Part shown: positions 45,538 to 55,995 of the stretch, in pieces
Layout: each line of letters begins with the position of its first letter
Numbering within the stretch: the stretch's first letter is position 1
NCBI GenBank assembly: GCA_943736015.1
Contig: OX031057.1
Location: 36,914,501-36,978,500, forward strand
Direction: 5' to 3'
From: Tridacna crocea
Taxonomy: Eukaryota; Mollusca; Bivalvia; Cardiida; Cardiidae
DNA length: 64,000 nt
Program-made: the position numbers and the translations under genes
The notes under the pieces: generated by a model
Seen by the model: only the letters and a program-made list of their open reading frames with translations
What the model was told of the DNA's origin: nothing
Databases searched by the model: none

Positions 45538-45640
45538 GAAACATTGTGGGTCACTAGCATTTTCTCAATTTTTCATGATGCTTTCAAAAGGCTTCTTTCC
45601 TCAATGTCGTTAAAAGTAGGGATTTCAAGTCGGTAAGGAG
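45538..45640 (+). mobile_element. Decayed hairpin MITE remnant
   Basis: GGAAACATTGTGGGTCACTAG and the right flank GTCGTTAAAAGTAGGGATT; left half lost. Confidence 0.5.
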
Positions 45641-45656
45641 AACATGGTTCCATATT

Positions 45657-45749
45657 ATTGCTTGAAATTGTATGAAAAAGCGTTCGCATTAAGTATGAAG
45701 TTTAACTTTATACTTAATGCGAACACTTTTTCATACAATTTCAAGCAAT
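45657..45749. repeat. Near-perfect inverted repeat, 39-bp arms
   Basis: ATTGCTTGAAATTGTATGAA and its complement, then GTTCGCATTAAGTAT / ATACTTAATGCGAAC, with a ~12-nt loop. Confidence 0.9.
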
Positions 45750-45845
45750 GAGTATCGAAACTTAAACTTTCCAGACAATGGGTTTGCAAAGAGCATGAAA
45801 TTTAATGACACAACAATGGTATCATTAAAACCGCACAGTTGTATG

Positions 45846-46110
45846 ATACGACCGGGTACCTCAGTGGTTAGCGTATCTAACTGATGGCATGGTATTTGCG
45901 AGTTCGATATTGGTTTGCGGCAAATTTTCTTTTCAGCGATTCTGTACCTCTCACCTCTGATGCATGTGAGGAAACAGCCAATGGCTTGAAGAGAAAGTTT
46001 TGTCAGTACTGGTTTGAAAAAGCAAGGAATCACATGCGTAGGTGCACTGGCTGCTATGGTATTACCTAAGCTGCTAAACTTTGACGGTGTTAAACTCCAA
46101 TACACAAAAC
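45846..46110 (+). mobile_element. tRNA-derived SINE, second, older copy
   Basis: Same layout as the 24.7-kb SINE: GGTACCTCAGTGGTTAGCG (A box), GAGTTCGATATT (B box), a shared body (CTCTCACCTCTGATGCATGT) and the end GTGTTAAACTCCAATACA. More diverged; no clear target duplication seen. Confidence 0.8.
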
Positions 46111-46504
46111 ATGGGACTTTCATAGTTAGTGGGAAAATTATGCATAGATAAACTGAGGAAAAAAACCTATCACTCACAGACGTATCTACAGGCATTTAAT
46201 AGGTTATAAGAATGAAGAGTAAAGCTAACATTAAATGGAAAGTTAGCCGTTAAAAATCTTATTAAAAGAATGCAAATTGTTCGTCACTGCGAAGTTCTCA
46301 TTGTTGAAAAAGGAGCAGCTGCTCTTGCTAAATAGCGCCTTTCCCGTCAGTGTTTTCCATAGAGTTCGCGTCAAAGATAATTTCCTTTCATTTACATGTA
46401 CATATCTCCTTTGCATGAATTTCAAGGAAAGTATTATCAAATTGTTACACAGAATATAGGAAATATAATGTAAAATATGTTCCTTAAAGTCAATAGATTC
46501 CTAC

Positions 46505-46603
46505 CTCCTTTGATATCTCTTTGCCAATGAAATAAATCGTTTTTTGTTTTCGACTGCCAACACGACAATCCACATATACATAGAATGATTTTATCTCATA
46601 GCC
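46505..46603 (-). CDS. Unassigned exon-like segment, 33 codons
   Basis: A 99-nt open stretch with a good acceptor (CTATTTTTGTCAG) and donor (GAG|GTAGGA), phase 0/0, encoding GYEIKSFYVYVDCRVGSRKQ and then KTIYFIGKEISKE. I do not recognise the family. It lies upstream of ASPH. If spliced to the ASPH start exon it would be out of frame with the ATG, so it is not an N-terminal extension. It could belong to an untranslated ASPH leader or to another gene. Confidence 0.3.
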
Positions 46604-46886
46604 CTGACAAAAATAGAAAAGAAAATATAGATTCAAGGTAAGACTGCGCGATCTTTGCAGTCTGATCTTGATCAATGCCACCCGCAAAAGCTACAGCTTC
46701 TCTTTCCGATTTAAAAAAAAAGCCGAAGGGATTATACAATGCACCAAGTTCTCTCTCTTCTGTTATTACACTCAAACTAATACATGTATTCGGTTTCGTA
46801 TAACGTTATTCCACTTGACTTGTGTAGTTTACGGTCCAATATTAAGTTATGTATTGTTTACAGCTTCTCTATCGTAAGGGCTGACT

Positions 46887-47337
46887 TTAACTCTTTCCCG
46901 CACAATACCGATTTTTAACGATACTTAAAACGAAGCCTTTGGAAATATGGCGGGAAAAGGAAATTAAAAGCTGCTAACCAGCATTTTTTCCTTCTCCCAC
47001 AACGTTTATGTCGTTATCTAGGACAGATTCAGTCCTCTGAACCACTTTTAAATCTTTACCAAACGACAAAATGTTAGACAGGTCCAAATTGAAAGCACTT
47101 GCAGTCGAGAAAATAAACGTAACACAAAAATTGAAATTTGTCTCTAGCAGGGTAGAAAACATTGTGGGAAAGGGAGAAAATGCTGGTTACCAGCATTTTC
47201 TCCTTTTCCCACAGTGTTTTCAAAAGGCCTCTATTACAGGGTCGATAAAACCAGGGATCGATTGGTAAAGGGTTGAAGCGTAGTCTGAAAATGCCTTGAA
47301 TTTGAAGATATATATTTTTTGTGCGATACAGAGTTAA
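46887..47337 (-). mobile_element. Older TTAA hairpin MITE split by a younger copy
   Basis: Outer pieces TTAACTCTTTCCCGCACAAT and ...GTGCGATACAGAGTTAA, with a decayed hairpin (AAAGCTGCTAACCAGCATTT), rejoin around 47048-47276. Confidence 0.8.
47048..47276 (+). mobile_element. TTAA hairpin MITE, type 1, nested in an older copy
   Basis: TTAA start, TTGA end; near-perfect hairpin. Confidence 0.92.
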
Positions 47338-47919
47338 AGTGGCATCCAACTGGAATTTAAAAAACTCTCGAGACAGACTCGTAAAATGCATTCTTATGGC
47401 ACGATGGCTTTCAAAACTTCAGTATGTATATAAATACATGTAGTACATGTATGAAACACGAAAAACTACGTAGTGTCTGTAGATTTTCCCATTCCGTTTG
47501 TAACGGGATAGCTGTAATTGAACAAAAAAGAGATAAATGCATTTTGAACACTGAAGGATAACATTTTCCCGTTAAGCGCCCAGCTTACTGTGTTGTCGTC
47601 GAGGTTGGTTGGTGAATCAGTCGGTCAGTCGATAGAAGTTTAGGTCGGCAGTCGATTGAAAGTACTGACAGTCAAATCGGTCAGATGGTCTTTCTGACTG
47701 TCGGAGGGTTGGTTGGTCGGCTTGTATATCAGTCAGTCAGTTAGTCTTTTGGACGCTGGATAAGTAACTATGACCGTAAGTTGGCCCACAAGCCAGCCAG
47801 TCTTATTTTTTTCCTAATTAGGTGTTTTATGACCAATCTGTACTCACCAAAAAAAAATGCCCGGCGGGCCTTTCTGTCATTGTAAAATACATAGACGTAG
47901 TAATTTTTTAAGTAATGAT

Positions 47920-48148
47920 TTAACTCATTACCAAACGACAATATTATAAACTTGTCCAAATTGAAAGCATTTGCAGATGACAAAATAAAAGTGACTGAAA
48001 ATTTGAAATTTGTGTTGTGAAGGGTAGAAAACATTGTAGGAAAAGGAGAAAATGCTGGTTACCAGCATTTTCTCCTTTTCCTACAATGTTTTCTAAAGGC
48101 TTTTTTCTCAGGGGCGTCAAAAGTTGGGATTGTGTGGTTATGGGTTAA
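47920..48148 (+). mobile_element. TTAA hairpin MITE, type 1
   Basis: TTAA on both sides; hairpin perfect across 33 bases per arm (CATTGTAGGAAAAGGAGAAA on one arm, fully complementary on the other). Confidence 0.95.
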
Positions 48149-48239
48149 ACTGTATTCCAATGCATTTCACAGCTACTGCATGCTCGTTGCATGTCTTCTT
48201 TAAATAATGTTAGGTGTGGGTCTTTGCATCGCATGTTAT

Positions 48240-48456
48240 AATCAGTGACCACGCAATCCAAAGTTTTAATGACCTTAAGGACGAAACCTTTTAAAGAATT
48301 GCGGAGAAAGCAGAAGTTGCTATTAACCAGCTTTTACCCCTCTCCTACAATGTTCTCTATCCTTTCAAAGATTGAGATAATCATTTAGGCCATATTTCAT
48401 TAGCTGTCTAGAACTGTTATTAAGTTGGAATCTGTAGTTTGGTAAAAAGAGTTGAT
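48240..48456 (-). mobile_element. Decayed hairpin MITE
   Basis: Both flanks and a weakened hairpin (GAAGTTGCTATTAACCAGCT) with GTAAAAAGAGTTGA end. Confidence 0.55.
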
Positions 48457-48469
48457 GAAACCTCATAAT

Positions 48470-48486
48470 CTCTCCCTCTCTCTCCC

Positions 48487-48518
<32 letters not shown>

Positions 48519-48562
48519 CCTCTCTCTCTCTATATATATATATCTCTCTCTCTGTCTGTCTG
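48470..48562. repeat. (CT)n/(TA)n microsatellite
   Basis: CTCTCT, CTGTCTGT and TATATA tracts interleaved. Confidence 0.95.
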
Positions 48563-49142
48563 TCTTACCCCCAAACACTTTCTCTACCTACTTATCATGT
48601 ATAAGACTGTTTTCGGTGCTTTTCAGCAGCATAGCAGCATTCTTTAAACCACCATATTGTACGGACCGTTTTCTATTGCTATAATAACTTTTGGTTAAAC
48701 TCGTTTTCATGTTATTGGACGGAAGTAAAATCACAAGAGCCATGCTCTGTAAAAAGGAGGGTTAATGCACATGCAAAAAGTATCGCTGCAGATCAGCCAG
48801 CGGAGTCCGTACAGGCTGACCTTGATGATTTTTTTTCATTTAAGTCAGTTTTCTGTTCGACAAAATAGCTTGTATGGATCCATAAGTACATCTATATTAC
48901 TACTTGCTAAGTTTCATTGCATCAAACATATACAATAGGCCCCTTTTTCCCAGAGCGCCCCTCATACATACATGTAAACTAAATAGAAATTTTCCCTGTG
49001 TGGGACAGGGTTATAGCTGGCTTTGGAAAAGGTTTTAACGTTTTGGAGGCGAAAAGGTGAAATCAAAAAATTTAGTAATAGCAAAAGAAAAATTCGAATT
49101 TGGTCAAGATATCAATCGCATGAAAATAAATTGGAGAGGGCC

Positions 49143-49319
49143 GGTGTAATGCAGAGAAATGACCTTCCCCGACAAAATGACCCGGGTCATTTTTTTTCGT
49201 AGAGAAATGACCCCAAAAGTCATTTCTCTACGTAGAGGAATGGCCCGGGTCTTTCCTCTGCGTAGAGAAATGACTCATGGGTCATTTTGTAGGGGAGGGT
49301 AATTTCTCTGCATTACATC
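49143..49319. mobile_element. GTAATGCAGAGAAATGACC-ended MITE, copy 3
   Basis: Same ends and internal hairpins as the copies at 8783 and 42870. Confidence 0.88.
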
Positions 49320-49879
49320 GGCGAACTGTGTAGATTACTATCAGATTGCACGGTTTCTGCAGTCTCGTTATCATAATTGTATTGTTTACAAAGAAAATTT
49401 TAATTTCCTCAACAGCCAGAGGAGTAAAACGTAACCAACCTATTCCTTAAAAATGCAGTATTACTTGTACCTAGAACATGTGTCGTAGCGCAACTGTAAT
49501 TATGCACAATATTACATCGTATTAACCCATCGCTATCTATGAACAACTTCAGGAGCTTGTTCAGACTGTTTAGCTCGGGATTAGACAGTTCATTATGTGT
49601 AGCCCGCGCCCGAATTGACACTGTCCGGAATCTTCTACACTTCTGAGGCTCAGTCGGACCTGGTATTGATCGTGATTGGTTTCTTTATGCTGATTAGACA
49701 TGTCCACTTCATGTATGTAGCAAGTTGAGGGTCGGTATTGTAAATTTCTCCAGAACACGAACCTAAATCGCTTTAATTCGCTTGAGCCTGTAACGGCTGG
49801 TGGTAATAAGGTATGTCTACCTCAGTACAATTTTCCATTGACCCTTAGCCTTTATGGTGTTATTTGCGACTCACTGACC

Positions 49880-49965
49880 TGTTGCGGACAGCGTAGATCA
49901 AGACCGGACTGCACAGAACGTGCAGTCTGATCTTGGATCTACACTGTCCGCTAAGGAGATTACAT
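49880..49965. repeat. GATCTTGATC-type short palindromic repeat
   Basis: GCGGACAGCGTAGATCAAGA / TCTTGGATCTACACTGTCCGC. Relatives at 8105-8195, 27935-28005, 28840-28925, 46635-46690 and 63090-63165, and partials at 12275-12325 and 26940-27000. Confidence 0.75.
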
Positions 49966-50204
49966 ACGACTGAAATAGCAAAATTTGGGTTTTTACCTAC
50001 GAACTGAAAGATTTCAGTTATTTGGCAGGATCAGGGTTGAAAGGGCACTTTTTAGATTCATTACACTGTGAAGCAGCCTTTTCCCTCGTATAAAAAAAAA
50101 CATTGATACGTTCTACACAGTATCTTTTTATGCAAGCATAAGCGGTGGTCGACTGTATACAAATTTTTTTTGTCATTTAAATAACGGGGTGACCGTTTTG
50201 CAAT

Positions 50205-50286
50205 TCGTCGGTTTACTTCAAAAACCTCGTAACTACAGCTTGAAACAAGCTATAGTTACGAGGCTTTTGGAGTAAACCGACGAATT
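50205..50286. mobile_element. 78-bp palindromic MITE, copy 2
   Basis: ATTCGTCGGTTTACTTCAAA to TAAACCGACGAATT; palindromic end to end apart from a few mismatches. Confidence 0.88.
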
Positions 50287-50368
50287 GTGTAATCCCTCTG
50301 ATAAATATCGATGTTAAAGATCGTATATATAGAGATCGTATATATCTCAGTTGCATGTACATCAACGG

Positions 50369-51763
50369 TTCATTTCAAAAACATCGTAACTACAGCTTTT
50401 TAGCTCACCTTAGCACAAAGGGCTAAAGGTGAGCTATTGTGATCGCTCAATGTCCGTCGTCCGTCGTCCGTGAACAATTTCTTTAAACATTTTCTTCTCC
50501 TAAATCACTGGGCCAGTCCTGATGAAACTTGGCAGGGATGTTCCTTGGGTAAAGCTCTACCAAAATTGTTCAAAGAATTGAATTCCACACATAACTCTGG
50601 ATGCCATGGCAAAATAAAAAAAGGGGGGGGGGGGGAACCAAAATCTTTGAAAATCTTCTCTTTAACTAGAATGCATAGAGCTTTGATAGTTGGTATGTGG
50701 CATCTCCTAGTAGACCTCTACCAAGTGTGTTCAAATGATGCCCCTGGGGTCAAAACTGGCCCCGCCCCGGGGTCACAAATTTGAGCATAGGAACAAAGAA
50801 GGAAAACTTTAAAAATCCTCTCCTCTAAAACTTGAAGGGGTAGAGTTTTGATATTTGGTATGTAGCATCTCCTAGTAGACCTTTACCAAGCTTGTGCAAA
50901 TGATGCCACTGGGGTGAAAACTAGCCCCACCCCGGGGGTCACAAGTTTGAGCATAGGAACAAAGAAGGAAAACTTTAAAAATCTTCGTCTTCTTTGAAAC
51001 TAGAGAACGTTGAGCTTTGATATTTGGTCTGTAGCATCTCCTAGTGGACCTCTACCAAATTTGTTCAAACGATGCCACTGGGGTTAAAACTAACCACATC
51101 CCGGGGGACACACGTTTGTGCTTAGGAACAAAGAAGGAAAACTTTAGAAATCTTCTCCTCTGAAACTTGAAGGCGTAGAGCTTTGATATTTGGTAGTGGA
51201 CCTCTAACAAGTTTGTTCAAATGATGCCCCTGGGGCCAGAAACTGCCCCCCCCCCCCTTGGGACACAATTTTGAGCATAAGAAGTTAGAACAAAGAAGGA
51301 AAACTTTAAACTTCTACTCTGAATCTTGAAGGCGTAGAGCTTCGATATTTGGTATAATTATAACATCTTCTAGTGAACCTCTATCAAGTTTGTTCAAATG
51401 ATGCCCCTGGGGTCAAAACTGGCGCCGTCCCATTGGTTACAAGTTCAAACACAGGAACAAAGAATGAAAACTTTAATATTCTTCATCTCAAAAACTACAA
51501 AGCAAAGAGCTTTTATATTTGGTATGTAGCATCTGCTAATAGACCTCTACCAAGTTTGTTCATATGATGCCCTTGGGGTCAAAACTGGCCCAGCCCCGGG
51601 GGTCATAAGTTCGAGCACAGGAACAAAGAAGGAAAACTTTAGAAAGTTTCTTCTCGTAGAGCTTTGATATAAAGCTATAGTCTAAGGTGAGCCCTCCAGG
51701 GCCAATGACCCTCTTGTTTCAAGCTGTAGTTACTAAGTTTTTGAAGTAAACCGACGATATATA
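50369..51763. mobile_element. 78-bp palindromic MITE split by a tandem-unit element
   Basis: Left arm CATCGTAACTACAGCTT at 50383-50399, right arm CAAGCTGTAGTTACTAAG from 51719; the element 50401-51717 lies at the hairpin tip. Confidence 0.75.
50401..51717 (-). mobile_element. Tandem-unit Helitron-like element, inverted relative to the 34-kb copy
   Basis: On the minus strand it runs from AACAAGAGGGTCATTGGCCC to TTAGCCCTTTGTGCTAAGG and GTGAGCTAA. Inside are about six ~150-bp units, each with GAGCTTTGATATTTGGTATG, CCTCTACCAAGTTTGTTCAA, ATGATGCCCCTGGGG and AACAAAGAAGGAAAACTTTA. It splits a 78-bp palindromic MITE whose arms lie at 50369-50400 and 51718-51763. Confidence 0.6.
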
Positions 51764-52083
51764 GGATCTGACAAGAGTTGGTGTTTGAGCTAAAATTTTG
51801 TTGAACGAATCAAGAGAAAATGTTTGTAAGCGAGCCTTTGAAGAGCCTTATAACATTTTTTTTCTTGAAGAGTTAATTCAATTTGTCTCAAAAGCCAAAG
51901 ATTGTCAGATTCTTTTTATCGCATTACGATATCTCACAAACTATAGATCAGAAGGCGCAAAACCATCAGAAGATGCGCCCACAGTAATATTCATAAAATC
52001 CTATTCATTTCTTTGAAATACATATGAAATGACGGCAAAAAATGTCCGACAATTGTGATATCAAACGTGCAAAAGGTATAGAG

Positions 52084-52236
52084 GATAATCAGCTGGTTGC
52101 GTATGATATTAAAAATCTGTCACTAGAATGGGGTGTGATGCAGTTGTAAAACGAGTCCGAAGGACGAATTTTTTAACCCTTTCAAACACCATTCAAGTGA
52201 CAGATTTTTGATATCATACACCACCAGTTGGTTATT
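52084..52236. mobile_element. ~150-bp palindromic element, relative of 20390-20530
   Basis: ATAATCAGCTGGTTGCGTATG / ACCACCAGTTGGTTAT ends and AATCTGTCACTAGAATGG / CATTCAAGTGACAGATT inner arms. Confidence 0.75.
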
Positions 52237-52451
52237 CTATTTATTATAATCCTAATTCTCCCTTTGTTTGCAAATAATCAACAAGAACAGTAGGTATACA
52301 TGTATCGGACTCATTCTGTACAAACACATGATCTATTTTTGGCTGAAGCAGCTAACGCAACAGAAGACGTTACGTCATCCAATTCTCCATTTGAAGTCAT
52401 GCATTGTTTTAAACCTTTAGAACCAGCCGTGCGAACTTAGATCATGAAACC

Positions 52452-52570
52452 GTTAACCCTTTCCCATATTTACTCGTTTTTTTCCACAACGGTTTCAAAG
52501 AGACAGAAACATTAGACTGTGAGCAATATAAGAAAAAGAAAAAAAAAATAGTTCCGGCAAACATTCTAAA
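52452..52570 (-). mobile_element. Decayed hairpin MITE fragment next to the mariner
   Basis: TTAACCCTTTCCCATATTTAC start followed by CCACAACGGTTTCAAAG; no intact hairpin. Confidence 0.4.
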
Positions 52571-52789
52571 ACTACGAGGGTTGTTCTGGAAGTTCGTAGA
52601 ATTTTTTTATAGGACAAGTTATAATCGCAGTTTAATAAAATAGAATATACGGGCACAAATTTCAGATTTTATTCTATCCATTCCCTGTGTATTTTTCTAG
52701 TATCTTAAATAGCAAAATTTTCCTAACAGAAGTAAAACAGCATGTAAGTCATACCCGGAGCACGCCGACGTCATAAGTAACGTCAAGCG

Positions 52790-53251
52790 TCATTTAAGTC
52801 CAACGAACGTCGCACTTTCTCCACATAGTTACCCGCAAGATCCACGCATTTCCGATGCCTGCTTATCCACTTAGTGTACGTTTCTACATACCACTCTTCA
52901 GAAAATGACGACACAACTGCTTGGGCTTGTTTAGTAAGGTCGTCAGCTGAATCAAACCGTATTCCGCGTAACTGTGCCTTGAGCTCCGGGAACACGCGAA
53001 AATCCATGGGGGCGAGGTCAGGACTGTATGGTGGGTGCTTCAAGACCTCAAAACCCAGCAGAGTGATCTCTAGCTGTGTAGATTCCGCTCGGTGTCCCGG
53101 TGCATTATCCTGGTGTAGTATTACTTGGTCATGGTTCAAGTGGGGCCGTTTCTTCCGTATCGCGTTAACGAGATCCCGCCTCAGAACCTAAAGAAAGAAA
53201 TGCACGGTTCATTAGGTTTGCGTAAATCAATATCTCATTTTTTGTTATTTA

Positions 53252-53294
<43 letters not shown>

Positions 53295-53754
53295 TATTTA
53301 TTTATTTATTTATCATTTACCTTAGAATAGTGTGCCGCTGTGACTGTTTGGCCCTCTGGAATTCGGTGCTGTAATAGCATCCCGTGCCGGTCCATGAAGT
53401 AAACGAACATCTGTTTTCCTGCGCTTTTTTGGACCCGAGCCTTTTTTGGTGGAGGGGTACGCGGGGTTTTCCACACCGATGACATGCGCTTAGTTTCCGG
53501 GTCAAAGTGGTGCAGCCAGGTCTCATCCGTGGTGATAATCCTGTCTAAAAATGCGTCTCCCTCTGTTTCGTAGCGTCCTCAATTGAATCACGTCCGCTTC
53601 TAAAACGCGCATGCCACTTATATACAGTAGCTGGGCTGCATTTTTTATATTTTCCTGTAGATTTGATCATGTTCAGCGTTTCTGTTGGTGATTTTTCCAG
53701 CGCGACACAAAATTTCACAACACTTCGCAATTCGACGTCGCCGGTAGACGTCAT
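52790..53754 (-). pseudogene. mariner transposase (DD34D), internally deleted
   Basis: N-terminal part in the frame of 53754; catalytic part beginning DAFLDRIITTDETW in a shifted frame after the internal deletion; C-terminal part ending RRSLDLND. Removing the 133-nt segment 53188-53320 rejoins AAHYSK and VLRRDLV in frame. Confidence 0.85.
53188..53320 (-). other. Intron-like GT-AG segment within the mariner transposase
   Basis: Donor AAG|GTAAATG, acceptor TTTCTTTAG|GTT, length 133 nt (not a multiple of three). Removing it restores the transposase frame exactly. Its middle is a TTTA/TGAT tetranucleotide microsatellite. Confidence 0.6.
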
Positions 53755-54599
53755 CTCTTCCGGTCAGCGACTTTTTGATATCTCCTTCAAACTCGTGTAG
53801 CTCGTTTGAAAGAACCGAAAACGTTATGAAATTTGCAGGAAATGACGTCATGACGTTGTGTTAACGATTGACGTTTTCGCGCCATTTTGATGCCAATAGA
53901 AAGTATAAAAGATACAATGTAAAATCTGTTATACTATGTTATACATTGTTAAGAAATGGACTGCTCCGGTATCCCGATATTGTGTTGCTAGGGTTACCGC
54001 TATTTTCGGTTATTGTTGATATTTTCGAATAATCTTTTGGAAATGTAGTCACGGTATGTTTAAGTACTTATACCTTGATATTTACCTATAAATTACAAAT
54101 AATATGGATTTTAGAGCAAAATTCTACGAACTTCCCGAACAACCCTCGTATATCATCATTTCTGATGATACGATATTCACGGTGAAAAAAACTAAAAAAA
54201 TGATACACTGAGAAATCCCGGTAGTTCACTGATAGGAATATAATAAAAGGAAATTTGTGATGGACATATTACACTGATAACAATGGGGGAGGGGGTTATA
54301 ATGGAGGCTTTGAATTATTTATTTGTGTAATTGAGTATCTGTTACTAAGACCTTATGAAAAGAAATTAGAAATTAGAAAAAAAAGAGAAACTGCTCTTTC
54401 TGTTTTCCTACAATGTTTTACTACGTGGTCTGCAGATGGCAATATCACCCACCCTTGCGCCGGCTGTCTCATTGCAGTACATTCTAAAAAAGCAGCCATT
54501 AAAGTTGCGATATCGAGCCAACAACAGGAAAAAGACTGTAAACAAAGCAACGCACCGTGCTTGTGCAGCTCTGTCAAAGGCTCGTTTGACAAAACATAT

Positions 54600-54682
54600 A
54601 TCGTCGGTTTACTTCCAAAACCTCGTAACTACAGCTTGTTTCAAGCTGTAGTTACGAGGTTTTGGAAATAAACCGACGATAT
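54600..54682. mobile_element. 78-bp palindromic MITE, copy 4
   Basis: TATCGTCGGTTTACTTCCAA to AAACCGACGATA, centre CAGCTTGTTTCAAGCTG; near-perfect. Confidence 0.9.
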
Positions 54683-54872
54683 ACAGCCAGAAGAATTTTT
54701 AAGCAGCCACTATTTCTTAGGGCTACGGAAATGAGTCTAGCGATAAACTGTCACCATTTTTAACCATTTCTAATCTTTGACCTGAGGTTAATTTCTCCGT
54801 ACTAAGATCTGTAAAGAGCTCGTACTAGTATGGCGTTAAACCTGTCGGGAAAAAACAACTCTTTTTAACTTC

Positions 54873-55110
54873 ATGCCAGACATCTTTAAAAATGAAGGTC
54901 TTGATGTGCGTTATACCGCTCACTGTCAGCGTGCAACAGCTATCAGTGCCATGATAAATGATGTCCCTGATCGTATTGTAATGACATTATCTGACCATGC
55001 AAATGACTCTTCCTTTGTTCCTTATGCACGACCAAGTTCCATTCATAAACAGGAAATGAGTAAAATTATGTTAAACACGTTCAATGAATCTGCACTACCA
55101 TCCCGTCAAT
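54873..55110 (+). pseudogene. Tyrosine-recombinase domain fragment (Crypton-like)
   Basis: DVRYTAHCQRATAISAMIND, then IVMTLSDHANDSSFVPYARP. This is the H-x-x-R...(G/S)(D)H...Y arrangement of the C-terminal catalytic box of tyrosine recombinases, as in Crypton-type elements and DUF3504 host proteins. Only the C-terminal part is present and no element ends were found. Confidence 0.5.
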
Positions 55111-55729
55111 CTTTCTACTGTTCAAGCAAAAAAAAGTGTGTGGTACTAGTGTTAGTCATGTAGCTTTAAATGAACAGACTGAATTTGCTTCAGAGACAAA
55201 TCAAATCTTCAAAGGTATTCTGGCAGGCTCAACCTGTACATTTAACAACTGTTCATTTCATATCACACAAAAGTAACTTAATATTTTGCAATGTTTTCTC
55301 CAGATATAGTCAATTTGTTGAAAAATATGTTTCGCTTTCAAAACAGTTTGTTCATGTTATTGTTAAAATACCAAAATAAAGGTCCCTATGGTTCTGTTAT
55401 CTATACATAAGCACTTTAACAGTTGAAGTCGTAAAAATAAAGATCAAAATAGATCTAGCTCTAGTAGTACGTAGTAAAAGCATATGGACTGCGCCATATT
55501 AAAACAGTTGCCTGTGGACAGTAATGATATCAATAAGCCTGCAGGCACTTATGCACCCTGATCAAGAACTTCAGTTATCAAACAAGTTTATTTCAAAATC
55601 ATACGTGAACATAAGTATCTTATTTGCCAAAGTCTGCATGTTTGTTATTAACACTGTTACACAAAAAAAATAAGACTGGTGAAAACTGAAATTATTTGCA
55701 GATATCAAATTAATTAAAGCTCTTGCAAA

Positions 55730-55766
<37 letters not shown>

Positions 55767-55767
55767 T

Positions 55768-55995
55768 TATTCAAACGGCAAAATTTTAACCGTGTGTATA
55801 TTGAAAGCAATGGCTAACAAGAAGATAAATGTTGCTTAAACGATTTATTTTTTCTTTTCTTTAAAAGGGTAGCAACATTGGGGAAAAAAGAGAAAATGTT
55901 GGTCATCAGCATTTTCTCCTGTTTGCCCAGTATTTTCAAAAGCCTTTCATTTCTATGGGTCTTTAAAACTGGGATTGTATGGTGAAGGGTTAAAA
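55768..55995 (+). mobile_element. Decayed hairpin MITE
   Basis: CAAACGGCAAAATTTTAACC flank, weak hairpin (AATGTTGGTCATCAGCATTT) and GGTGAAGGGTTAA end. A further arm fragment (AGAAAACATTGTGGAAATGG) follows. Confidence 0.55.

Larger units (their letters stand above)
52575..54148 (-). mobile_element. Internally deleted mariner transposon with intron-like insert
   Basis: Ends in near-identical ~30-bp inverted repeats (CGAGGGTTGTTCTGGAAGTT / CGAGGGTTGTTCGGGAAGTT), flanked by TA at 52573-52574 and 54149-54150. The minus-strand transposase has an N-terminal HTH (start 53754, SPATVYKWHARFRSGR) and a catalytic domain with TDETW, HQDNAPGH and PPYSPDLAPMDF: the D,D34D signature with exactly 34 residues between the last two Asp. 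About 100 residues between HTH and catalytic domain are absent. A GT-AG segment at 53188-53320 interrupts the coding sequence. The copy is not coding-competent. Confidence 0.93.

Noticed and set aside
8783-49319. Regularly repeated palindromes resembling a CRISPR array
   Set aside because: Copies are dispersed, carry transposon ends and have no uniform spacers; the genome is eukaryotic.
50470-51567. Open frames with repeated VCSNDAPGVKTG peptide
   Set aside because: Produced by the ~150-bp tandem units of the element at 50401-51717; interrupted and without start context.
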